Source: Rubripirellula sp. (GTDB lineage Bacteria; Planctomycetota; Planctomycetia; Pirellulales; Pirellulaceae). From it: 32,676 nt of DNA. Where the stretch lies: NCBI GenBank assembly GCA_029245125.1, contig JAQWPZ010000212.1, positions 1 through 32,676 of the forward strand, in the 5' to 3' direction. Below the pieces are notes generated by a model, which was not told where the DNA came from, made no database searches, and saw only the letters and a program-made list of their open reading frames with translations. The position numbers were made by a program, and so were the translations under genes. Positions 18,159 to 25,375 of the stretch are shown in pieces; within the stretch, counting starts at the first letter, position 1, and each line of letters starts with the position of its first letter.

Positions 18159-19064
18159 TTAGCCTACCGACGGCTCGCTCGACTTCGCGTCGCCAGCGTT
18201 GTGCCGGGTGATCCACACGCCACAACTAGCATGGCGGAGCGTGTAACGCGAGACGCTTCCTAAAATGGCACGAGCCAACGCAGAACGCCCCGTATCGCCA
18301 ATCACCAACAAATCACTCTTCGCCTCTTCGGTATAACGAACCAGACCTTCAGCGATGTGATCGTGTTCGACCACTTGGGTGTGCACCTCGCTCACTTGCC
18401 CCTGCAAACGCTTGGCCGCCACATCGACCGCTTTCTTTGCCTCTTGCTGCAGTGCCTCTGGATTGAACCCAAAATCGGGATTGAAAACAGGTGCGAAGCC
18501 GGCCACGCCCACGACAGTGAGCTCAGTCTGTGATCCCCAGCGAAATTGCAACAATTCATCCAGGGCAGCGTGAGACGCGGGCGAATCGTCAAAGGCGACC
18601 GTTACCCGCAAACTGCGATCGAGCTGTTCTCGCAAACCAGTTGGACGCACCACCAAGACACTGCAAGGTGCGTGAGTCGCCACGTAATCACTTGTGCTGC
18701 CCAACAAGATTCGATCGATCTGCGAATGCCCTTTTGCCCCCAGCACAACGAGATCAGCTTTGCACTGCGTTGCAAAATCAACAATCGCCTCACGTGAATC
18801 ACCCTCGACGATCTGACATTCAACATTTGCATTCGCCCCTTCGAACATCTCGATGACCGTTTTCTGCCGCTGCTCAGCATACGCCTGGTCCTCCTGGATC
18901 ATCTCAGCCATCAGATCTTTCGTCGGCGAGTAGAACGACGTGACCGGCGGGGAAAGGACAGTCAGGATCGTCAAATCCAACTTGTCTTGATGGGGGAGTC
19001 GCGACAGAAACCAAGCGGCTTCCTCTGAGCATTTCGATCCATCAGTCGCCAACAAAACTCTCAT
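18159..19064 (-). CDS. Tandem universal stress protein (two UspA domains)
   Basis: The product has 301 residues from ATG 19064, with a GGGAG ribosome binding site; it starts directly on the first Usp strand MRVLLATDGSKCSEEA. Each half ends with the ATP-binding loop: GAKGHSQIDRILLGSTS in domain 1 and GDTGRSALARAILGSVS in domain 2, matching the G-2x-G-9x-G(S/T) pattern of ATP-binding Usps. Such proteins aid survival under starvation, oxidative or energy stress; the exact role is unknown. Between the CBS and BON genes on one strand, it forms a small stress-type group. Confidence 0.93.
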   Translation of the reverse strand: MRVLLATDGSKCSEEAAWFLSRLPHQDKLDLTILTVLSPPVTSFYSPTKDLMAEMIQEDQAYAEQRQKTVIEMFEGANANVECQIVEGDSREAIVDFATQCKADLVVLGAKGHSQIDRILLGSTSDYVATHAPCSVLVVRPTGLREQLDRSLRVTVAFDDSPASHAALDELLQFRWGSQTELTVVGVAGFAPVFNPDFGFNPEALQQEAKKAVDVAAKRLQGQVSEVHTQVVEHDHIAEGLVRYTEEAKSDLLVIGDTGRSALARAILGSVSRYTLRHASCGVWITRHNAGDAKSSEPSVG

Positions 19065-19308
19065 CACAATACTCCCAGTCAAATAAAGAAAGATCGACCG
19101 GATCCATTAGAGCAATCCTGATGCCAAAACTCGCAAGCATGAATCGGGCGAGATCGAGCCCCAGATTTCAGTGCGGATTTGCACGCACATGAATCGATTT
19201 GTCCCCAGCAGCACACAACTCACGTCGATGGACCGGCATCGGATCGGCTGCAGAAAGATCGGCTAGGGGACAAAGGCGAGAGAGGTCAGTTGCCAAAAAC
19301 GCAACTCT

Positions 19309-19533
19309 TTAGCGTGGTGTGACCAGCACGCGATTGACGATCTGACGTCCCTCCGTCACCCGACGAACAGATTCCTGGGCCATCTGCTTGTGGTAAAAAC
19401 TGCTCACGCGACCGCTGAGCCGCAGCTGAGTATCCGTTTCATCCACTCGGAGTTCCCGCAGCTCTCGGATGGAGCTATTGGCGAGAAGATCTGTTGCAGC
19501 TTTTTCAGCTGCTTGTTCGCTTGTTTCCAACAT
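19309..19533 (-). CDS. Small BON-domain protein
   Basis: The product has 74 residues. It reads as a single BON domain: a helix (AAEKAATDLLANS), strand (LRELRVDETDTQLRLSGRVSS), helix (YHKQMAQESVRRV) and final strand (RQIVNRVLVTP). The central Gly in LRLSGRV is the family mark. BON domains often bind phospholipid and are usually exported; this one has no signal peptide. A weak GGAA lies upstream of ATG 19533. It lies 244 bp upstream of the universal stress gene on the same strand, so co-transcription is possible. Confidence 0.82.
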   Translation of the reverse strand: MLETSEQAAEKAATDLLANSSIRELRELRVDETDTQLRLSGRVSSFYHKQMAQESVRRVTEGRQIVNRVLVTPR

Positions 19534-20219
19534 TCTGAAATTCCGTCGATTCGCTAGGAAAGATGTAGCGGTCGTCGTCGACCATCCTTGTGGAATTCAT
19601 TTGCCCCGATCGTAGTGCTCCCGCGTGCGTTTTATGGAAGGCGAATCGGAAGGAGCGTAAGTGGGGCATCGTTCTTCCACTTTCAAATATCCCACATTTT
19701 TAAGATCCTGCCTACGTGAATTTGGCACATTTTACCGGCACCGCATGCACCCCCTTGGTTACGCCGATTGTGACGCAGGGCCACCCACGTTTCTGATCCA
19801 AAAATTCGATTTCCGCAAACTTAAGGTGAAGATGCTGGAATGCCGCGGAACCAAATGAGACTCGATCCGATGCTTGATCAATCAGCGAGAGCAACGGACC
19901 CTGAAACCGAGGCCTAGATCACAACCGAATCGCAGTAGAGGGGGCACTACAGGGGTACCCAGTGAAGTGGGGCAATCACGCTAGCACCCCGCAAACACAT
20001 GCCACAATCACTTGTTCAATGCGGTGATCCGACCTCGAACTCAACCACATTTGAATAGTTTGGGCCGTTCTGGCCACAACCGAGGACTCACTGTTTGACT
20101 CCTGACCGACATGAACTAGATCACCGCGGACTTGAAAGCATCGCGCGAACGTCTGATGCCTTAAGAATCGAGGTTTTCAGTTTGGAGACAGTTCGCAAAA
20201 ACCAATCGGGGGGAATCCA
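19534..20219. other. Divergent intergenic region, 686 bp
   Basis: This region lies between the BON gene (minus) and the GGDEF-like gene (plus). A possible plus-strand promoter is listed separately at 20095-20122. The 65-codon plus frame at 19661-19858 has no protein-like features. I see no other clear gene, repeat or terminator. Confidence 0.5.
20095..20122 (+). promoter_or_regulatory. Possible sigma70 promoter of the GGDEF-like gene
   Basis: TTGACT (20095-20100) and TAGATC (20117-20122) are separated by 16 bp, about 100 bp upstream of ATG 20220. The -35 element is good and the -10 is weak. Confidence 0.3.
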
Positions 20220-21752
20220 ATGTGGCTTGATCTTGCAACCGCGGTAAGCTGTGGCGGCGCTGGTGTCACGTGCGGATGGGTCATGCATGCCTTGGGCGGC
20301 TCTGGCAATCACAAGTTACTCCGCCGGGCAGCCAGCTCGATTGCCAATTACACCGCCACCGATGAATGCAAGAAAGAATGCTTGGTTCAGATCGCCCATC
20401 GCCTGAAGGCGTCTGCGTCGAATATTTCGAGTGCGGTGGAAGGCTACCAAACAAAGGTGCTTGAACTCAGCGATCAACTGTCCGAAAGAAACGATGGTTC
20501 ACACGATCGAGTGGCTGCAGTGATCTCCCAGCTAATCGAAACCAATCAACAGATCCAAGAGCGGTTACAGCAGGTAAGAACTCAAGTGAACCAACAGGCG
20601 GGGCAAGTCAACCCAGCCGCCCCTCGCCCGCCGGCCAAACCGCTCACGCGTATTACTGAGCGAGACATTTTCGATCAGCACCTTGCCAAGCGATTCGAGC
20701 TGGGGCCACGATCAGCTGGATCTCTGGCTTTCCTAGAAATCGACGAATTCAAAACACTCAACGACACGTACGGTGACCAAACTGGCGAGGACGCGATTAA
20801 AGTCATCGCGAATCTCCTGCACGCTCGCATCGGATCGCTAGGACTAGTCGCGTACTACACCAACCAACAGTTTGCGGTCATTCTTGACGACTGCCGCCTC
20901 GAGGAAGCAGCCCAGCGGTTGGAAACCGTTCGGTTCTCGCTTGGCGAGCGGAACATGCAGTTAGCAGACAAAAGCTTGTGGATGAGTGTATCGCTGGGCG
21001 TCACAGAATTACTGCCCAAGGAATCAATCGAGCAGTGGCAGCAGCGAACAAACGAAGCGTTGAATCGATCCAAAGCCGCCGGAGGCGACTGCGGGTACGA
21101 GATCCGGGGAAACGATTTTTTGCGAATCAGGCGAAATGCCGAACCACGAGAAAAGATTGAAACCAGCGTCGATCAAGACCCGCCAGTCGGGCAACTCATC
21201 GAAGCTGAAGTAGATGAGCTAGAAATAATCGATGTCATAGAATCTCCCACAACCGTTCCAGCAAAACCGAGTCAAGATACCGCAGGCCTTCGGGATGATG
21301 ACGATTGCCTGCCCGACACCGAGATGCTGACAGCCGAATTCGAATCCATTCGCGATCGGATGCATGCGAAAACACCGATATTTGTGTCAGCGATCTGCTT
21401 CAAAGATTCGCCCGACAGCACGCAGAGGCGATTAATGACCCGCATTTTACGGGCGGAAATGCGTTGCATCGACCGACTTGGAAACCACGGCGATTCAATT
21501 TTTCTGCTTTGCATGCCAAGTGTCAGTCCAGAAGCAGCCCAAGACCGGGCGAAACGAATCCTACGTTCCGCTCGCGACCCCTTCAGGACTCCCAAAGCCA
21601 AGCATTCCTTGGAAATTACGATCGGTGTTACCCCTAGCAACTCGCACGAAGAATTTTGCGAGGTTGTCGACCGCGCAATCGGGCTAGCCGAACAAGCTGA
21701 CGAGCACAAAAACAGCTGCATTTTTGGGGATGCCGAACAACCGGTGGCATGA
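20220..21752 (+). CDS. Protein with two degenerate GGDEF domains
   Basis: The product has 510 residues; ATG 20220 follows a G-rich GGGGGGAA. Residues 1-27 are weakly hydrophobic and may be an anchor. About 30-140 is a helical, probably coiled-coil region (SDQLSERNDG...IQERLQQVRTQV). The first GGDEF-like domain (about 145-290) keeps FLEIDEFKTLNDTYGDQTGEDAIKV, but the signature is TNQQF at 214-218. An acidic linker follows. The second domain (about 375-505) has HGDSIF at 423-428 where GGDEF would be. Active diguanylate cyclases need the GGDEF loop, so catalysis is unlikely; a nucleotide- or c-di-GMP-responsive scaffold is more plausible. Both domains are otherwise well preserved. No EAL domain or receiver is present. 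Confidence 0.8.
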   Translation: MWLDLATAVSCGGAGVTCGWVMHALGGSGNHKLLRRAASSIANYTATDECKKECLVQIAHRLKASASNISSAVEGYQTKVLELSDQLSERNDGSHDRVAAVISQLIETNQQIQERLQQVRTQVNQQAGQVNPAAPRPPAKPLTRITERDIFDQHLAKRFELGPRSAGSLAFLEIDEFKTLNDTYGDQTGEDAIKVIANLLHARIGSLGLVAYYTNQQFAVILDDCRLEEAAQRLETVRFSLGERNMQLADKSLWMSVSLGVTELLPKESIEQWQQRTNEALNRSKAAGGDCGYEIRGNDFLRIRRNAEPREKIETSVDQDPPVGQLIEAEVDELEIIDVIESPTTVPAKPSQDTAGLRDDDDCLPDTEMLTAEFESIRDRMHAKTPIFVSAICFKDSPDSTQRRLMTRILRAEMRCIDRLGNHGDSIFLLCMPSVSPEAAQDRAKRILRSARDPFRTPKAKHSLEITIGVTPSNSHEEFCEVVDRAIGLAEQADEHKNSCIFGDAEQPVA

Positions 21753-22071
21753 ATCCCAACAACACGCCGTGCCGTTAGCGGCCAGCACAGATCGGCTGCG
21801 TTAGAAAAACGGCTGCCCGAATCCTGCCACGGGCAGGGCCTGATGCGCAACGAGTCAGCCAACACTGACAAGCCACACTGCCAACGAGCGGGACTGAAAA
21901 ACAATGCGGGCCTGAAAATAATGCGGGGGCAAACCGTTAGGCACGCAAATACCGCAAACCTCAGGCAAACACCGCAAACACCCGCATCAGGTGATAGCCC
22001 TGCAGGTGTTGACGCATGGACAGCACTGAAGGGTGAATTTCCAATTTTCTGAAATCGCGACCAAATCCGCC
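21753..22071. other. Intergenic region downstream of the GGDEF-like gene
   Basis: A perfect dyad CTGCCCG (21813-21819) / CGGGCAG (21830-21836) lies 60 bp after the stop, without a T-run; it may stabilise the mRNA end. Short direct repeats (ACCGCAAAC) occur at about 21952 and 21972. No gene is seen before the promoter at 22072. Confidence 0.45.
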
Positions 22072-22101
22072 TTGACCAGAGGAAAACGTTCCTTCTATTC
22101 T
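22072..22101 (+). promoter_or_regulatory. Sigma70-type promoter of the structured RNA
   Basis: TTGACC (22072-22077) and TATTCT (22096-22101) are 18 bp apart, each close to consensus. The predicted start, about 22107, coincides with the first paired base of the 5' hairpin. No protein start follows, so the promoter fits an RNA gene. Confidence 0.65.
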
Positions 22102-22106
22102 CCCGA

Positions 22107-22384
22107 CCGTGTTGAGGGTTTGGCAACAAACGTTCAACGCGGACTTCGAAAAGAACGAGGTTCTGCACTGGCATCCAACTTGATGTTGAATGCTGCGGAC
22201 ACTGCGGCCCGCCGAGTCACACGGATGTGTCTTGACACCGCTGCCGATCTTTTCGAATAAAGGTTCGACGGAACAAAGCATGGAAGCTAAGTTCTTTGTC
22301 GAACTCCAAACCACCGGCTCCCGGAATCGAAGCGCGTCTGTCCTCCGCCCCCCTAGGACAACGTACTTTCCGGGAGCTTTTTTT
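22107..22384 (+). ncRNA. Structured non-coding RNA, about 278 nt, family not recognised
   Basis: Stems read directly from sequence: (1) 22107-22122 with 22127-22142, 15 pairs with one G-G mismatch, capped by a GCAA (GNRA) tetraloop. (2) A long-range helix TTCGAAAAGA (22145-22154) with TCTTTTCGAA (22248-22257), ten perfect pairs. Inside it are (3) GCAT-c-CAAC (171-179) with GTTG-a-ATGC (185-193) and (4) GTC-ACAC (216-222) with GTGT-ctt-GAC (227-236), positions plus 22000. (5) GTTCGAC (22263-22269) with GTCGAAC (22298-22304), plus inner GAAC/GTTC. (6) A terminator hairpin. A promoter lies just upstream. Open frames through it show no protein character, and the next gene is on the other strand. 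It does not show the marks I know for tmRNA, RNase P, SRP or 6S RNA. A published planctomycete motif such as Rhodopirellula-1 has not been excluded. Confidence 0.72.
22317..22384 (+). terminator. Intrinsic terminator of the structured RNA
   Basis: GCTCCCGGAA (22317-22326) pairs perfectly with TTCCGGGAGC (22368-22377) and is followed by seven T (22378-22384). Inside it, TGTCCT (22339-22344) pairs with AGGACA (22355-22360) around the C-rich loop CCGCCCCCCT. The T-run is only on the plus strand, which fixes the direction. Confidence 0.8.
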
Positions 22385-22549
22385 ATGCGCCGACAGGAAG
22401 GCATTGAAAAAAACGGCAGCCAGCTCCATTTGAAAAAGTGCATCGTCAGCAGCGGCTCGCCGCGGAGCAATCCCGACCGCAAAATCGTTCAAACGAACGC
22501 ACCAGAATGACGCTGCCCTAAACGGAGAATCGCATGTGCCCACCAACGC

Positions 22550-23287
22550 TCAGGGGGAGCCATCTGGTTCGCAGACAAAGCGGTAACCAGCGTCACGGAT
22601 GGTCAACAAATGTGTCGGGACTGTTGAATCGGGTTCTATGATTTTTCTTAACCGGGCAATGAATTGATCAACCGCCCGAGTCTGGAGATTCCCCGACAAG
22701 TCCCACACCTCCGACAACAGTTCGTTTCGGCTGATAACTCTTCCTTCATGCTCGATAAAATACTTGAGCAGTTTCAATTCTTTGGGAGTCATACGGACCG
22801 ACTCCCCAGCCACGCTGGCTTGATGAGTTTCGAAGTTGACCTGTACATCACCAAAAGAGACTTCGCTGAAGGATGGCCGGGCCCGCTTGGGCGTGCTATC
22901 ACCGCTACGCTGGCCCCGTTGCTGTTGCAACAAATTCTTTATCCGGCTCAACAGCTCGTCTAATTCAAACGGCTTACTCATGTACTGATTCGCCCCAACA
23001 TCGAATCCACGCGTCCGATCCTCGGCCAAGGTACGGGCGGACAGCATCAACACGGGGAGCATCATTCCCGCATCGCGAATTGTCTCACAAACCGCATAGC
23101 CACTCATCCCGGGCAGCATCAGATCGAGCACCATCAGATCAATCGAGTCACCGTTGGATTTCAGTAACCGCAGAGCGCTTGGTCCATCCTCAACCAACGT
23201 CACGCGATAGTTCTCTGCCTCCAGGTTGTACTTAATACCGACACCAAGGTGCTTTTCATCTTCAACGAGCAGGATATGGGGTGACAT
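22550..23287 (-). CDS. OmpR/PhoB-type response regulator
   Basis: The product has 245 residues. The receiver domain (1-120) has acidic pocket residues in LVEDE, phospho-accepting Asp55 in VLDLMLPG, switch residue Ser83 and Lys105 in MSKPF. A linker (RGQRSGDSTPKRARPS) leads to a winged-helix DNA-binding domain with MTPKELKLLKYF, ISRNELLSEVWD, TRAVDQFIARLRKI and a final HLLTIRDAGYRF. It should bind DNA as a dimer after phosphorylation. It starts 30 bp after the histidine kinase stop, so the two form a two-component pair; targets are unknown. There is no obvious Shine-Dalgarno, which suggests coupling to the kinase gene. Confidence 0.95.
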   Translation of the reverse strand: MSPHILLVEDEKHLGVGIKYNLEAENYRVTLVEDGPSALRLLKSNGDSIDLMVLDLMLPGMSGYAVCETIRDAGMMLPVLMLSARTLAEDRTRGFDVGANQYMSKPFELDELLSRIKNLLQQQRGQRSGDSTPKRARPSFSEVSFGDVQVNFETHQASVAGESVRMTPKELKLLKYFIEHEGRVISRNELLSEVWDLSGNLQTRAVDQFIARLRKIIEPDSTVPTHLLTIRDAGYRFVCEPDGSP

Positions 23288-23317
23288 GATATTGGGCTAA
23301 CAAAACGGATAGGGATC

Positions 23318-24244
23318 TCAAGCAGCCTGTTTGACCGTTGCGGTGAGGGTAACTTCAAATTCTGTTCCAGAACCTTGATCCCGATCAACGACCCGGACCG
23401 ATCCACCAATTTCTTTGATCACATTCCGCACGAGGTACAATCCCAAACCGGTGCCCGGCGTGCTGCGTTCTAGCTCGCTACCCAGGCGGATGAATCGGCC
23501 GAACACTTTGCGTCGCTGATTTGCTGGGATACCAGCGCCATTGTCAATGATCGAAATCAATGTCTCTTGGTCTCCCTGTGGTCGCACCTTCACTTCAACA
23601 CGGGGTGGCGAACCAGCGTACTTGACCGCATTGTCGATGAGATTTCGAAACAGAATTTCCAACTGAATTAGCTGGCTGTTCACCGTCAACGGCGGCGACT
23701 CCACAGCGACCGTTTCGGCTGGCAAACGGTAACGCACGCACGCCGCAGTTGCGGACTGCTGCAAGAGCTCATCCAACCTGACGGGTTCATCTGGCAACGG
23801 TTCAATTTCACGCTCAATCCGCGCCGCATCCAACAGGTGATTGATGAGGGAGTCAAGCCGCTCGACGTCCTCCAACATAAAGCGGTGGAAATCTTGCTGT
23901 TGCTGCTGATCGACACTGCGAAGGTCCATCGTCTGCAAGTAGAGCTTGAGTGATGCAATCGGGCTCTTCAATTCATGCGTCACCGCATCGATGAAGTTTG
24001 ACTGTCGCCGATTCAGATTGAATGCTTTGACCGTTAACGTCAAATAGGCAATGACGCCCGCTAAAACTGCCGCCAACAAGATGGCTCCGATGGCGAAGAT
24101 CACCCAGAAGAGAGTTCCCGAGCCGAGACCACCGGTCGCACCCAAAACGTTGCCGGTAATCCACAAGATCGTCAACACGACGACCAGCACGATCATCACA
24201 ATGCCGAGCGTAATCGGTGCCCGCAAAGAACGGCGTTCAAGCAT
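23318..24244 (-). CDS. Membrane sensor histidine kinase
   Basis: The product has 308 residues from ATG 24244, where a normal short N-terminus and membrane region begin; the longer frame to 24382 adds nothing recognisable. Two transmembrane helices (about 11-32 and 45-70) are separated by only about 12 residues, so there is no real extracytoplasmic sensor domain. No HAMP is visible. The HisKA box has His90 in VTHELKSPIASL. The ATPase domain has the N box (LFRNLIDNAVKYAG), G1 (IIDNGAGIP), F (FGRFIR) and G2 (GTGLGLYLV). With its short loop it may sense a membrane state or a partner protein, like other intramembrane-sensing kinases. It is first in the pair with the regulator at 22550. Confidence 0.94.
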   Translation of the reverse strand: MLERRSLRAPITLGIVMIVLVVVLTILWITGNVLGATGGLGSGTLFWVIFAIGAILLAAVLAGVIAYLTLTVKAFNLNRRQSNFIDAVTHELKSPIASLKLYLQTMDLRSVDQQQQQDFHRFMLEDVERLDSLINHLLDAARIEREIEPLPDEPVRLDELLQQSATAACVRYRLPAETVAVESPPLTVNSQLIQLEILFRNLIDNAVKYAGSPPRVEVKVRPQGDQETLISIIDNGAGIPANQRRKVFGRFIRLGSELERSTPGTGLGLYLVRNVIKEIGGSVRVVDRDQGSGTEFEVTLTATVKQAA

Positions 24245-24562
24245 GAGACGACTCGAGGAGTGGACGACGGGGTACGGGACCGAGGGGAATAGAGACGACA
24301 GTGCAGAGAGGCTAATGAAACGAGCGAGCACTGATTGAGTCGTGCCCGCCTTCCTGAAATTTACGCGAGATGGCCCCTGCAAAGTAGGCCCGAACCATCA
24401 CAAAGCTGCTGCGAACTGGAGGGGCCGCGATGAAATAGACGCCCCGTGATGGGCTGGGCTTACCCCAAGCACATGAGATCACCACATGAGATCATCGATC
24501 GCTTCATCGCCCGAGTCGGCCGGACACCAAGACTCGCCTGACAATCGAAAGAGGCCCGACGC
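24245..24562. other. Region upstream of the histidine kinase
   Basis: This region holds the kinase gene's upstream sequence. An inverted repeat GGCCCCT (24372-24378) / AGGGGCC (24420-24426) and a 12-bp direct repeat CACATGAGATCA (two copies near 24471-24495) are present. No promoter is clear enough to call. Confidence 0.4.
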
Positions 24563-24690
24563 CAGCTCTCACAAACGCCAGCACTCGCAAAGGCCAGCTC
24601 TCACAAAGGCCAGCTCTCACAAAGGCCAGCACTCACAAACGCCAGCACTCACAAACGCCAGAACTCACAAACGCCAGCACTCACAAAGGC
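24563..24690. repeat. Tandem repeat, 16-bp unit, 8 copies
   Basis: Eight head-to-tail units of CAGCACTCACAAACGC start at 24563 and every 16 bp to 24675. Variation is limited to a few positions (CAGCT/CAGCA/CAGAA, CTCAC/CTCGC and ACG/AGG). The 16-bp period is not a multiple of three, so a frame through it rotates; it is non-coding. There are no spacers, so it is not CRISPR. It lies between the kinase gene and the ABC export operon. Confidence 0.93.
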
Positions 24691-24931
24691 GACGGAAACC
24701 CCGATCAGCAGTCGCACATATTTTTTTCCCCCCACACGCCCCGACTTCCAGGTGGTCCGCCACCCAAAATGGGGACCGGGTTGCGAAAAACCGAAATTTT
24801 GCCGCCACGCAGATGCAAAAAAACCAAAATCGTCCCGAAACGGCCTTCGTTTTTAATTCTAGGCGTGACGATTGCGGCCCTTTGCACCATACTGTCACGA
24901 AACGCGGAACCGGTTTTTATTGGAGAGCGGC
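24691..24931. promoter_or_regulatory. Upstream region of the ABC operon with a dyad
   Basis: CGTGAC (24864-24869) and GTCACG (24894-24899) form a perfect 6-bp dyad about 33 bp before ATG 24932. A weak hairpin with T-run (AACG-gcctt-CGTT, about 24840-24855) lies upstream. They may be an operator and an attenuator-like hairpin. Homopolymer runs of T, C and A mark 24719-24830. Evidence is limited to the sequence pattern. Confidence 0.3.
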
Positions 24932-25375
24932 ATGAACGCCGAGACAGGGACGCAACTCTTTACAGAACGAACAGTTCGCCAAGTCCGCTTGGACTGTGGC
25001 CGGGCGATTGCGCGGGCCCAGCTTTGTCCCGAACGCAGCGTGGTAAGCCGCGTCCAGTGCGTTGATCATCACGCAGAGATTGACGACTCCTTCGGGCACC
25101 AACTCTGGTACTTCGAAGGCCAAGGGGTTGACGAGCACGACAGACGCCATGACATTTTCGGCGTCATCGAGTACTCCGTGCAGTTCGGCCTGCAAGAGCT
25201 TGTTGAGGACGGAGTATTTGAATCCGAACAGCAACGAGAACGGTTCCGGAATGAGTACGAGCAGGAGGCACGCCAGCCCCTATGGGAGCATCCGGCTCAC
25301 CGCTGGCTGGCATTAGGAACGATCGCTATCGCTTTAATCTGCCTCGCCTACTTAATCATACAGAAAACAGCGTGA
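24932..25375 (+). CDS. Small tail-anchored protein of unknown function
   Basis: The product has 147 residues from ATG 24932, preceded by GGAGAG with good spacing. The soluble N-terminal part (1-123) is rich in charged residues and contains LDCGRAIARAQLCP, VQCVDHHAEIDDSFG and a region HDIFGVIEYSVQFGLQELVEDGVF. One C-terminal transmembrane helix (125-143, LALGTIAIALICLAYLIIQ) ends four residues before the stop, giving a tail-anchored layout with the bulk in the cytoplasm. I do not recognise the family. The stop overlaps the GTG start of the ABC ATPase (GTGA), so the two are translationally coupled and the protein probably works with the exporter. Confidence 0.8.
   Translation: MNAETGTQLFTERTVRQVRLDCGRAIARAQLCPERSVVSRVQCVDHHAEIDDSFGHQLWYFEGQGVDEHDRRHDIFGVIEYSVQFGLQELVEDGVFESEQQRERFRNEYEQEARQPLWEHPAHRWLALGTIAIALICLAYLIIQKTA

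Noticed and set aside
19661..19858. 65-codon plus-strand frame
   Set aside because: No ribosome site, no protein character, and isolated in a long gap.
21272..22174. 300-codon minus-strand open frame opposite the GGDEF-like gene
   Set aside because: It lies antisense to a well-conserved coding region, has no domain character and runs past the gene end by chance.
22190..22510. 106-codon open frame across the structured RNA and its terminator
   Set aside because: It would have to cross a strong intrinsic terminator and shows no protein-like composition; the RNA structure explains the region better.
24563..24690. CRISPR array
   Set aside because: The repeats are contiguous without spacers and there are no cas genes in the window.
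24486..24935. 149-codon plus-strand open frame through the 16-bp array
   Set aside because: The repeat period rotates the frame, the translation is low-complexity Ser/His/Lys sequence, and it overlaps the well-supported start at 24932.
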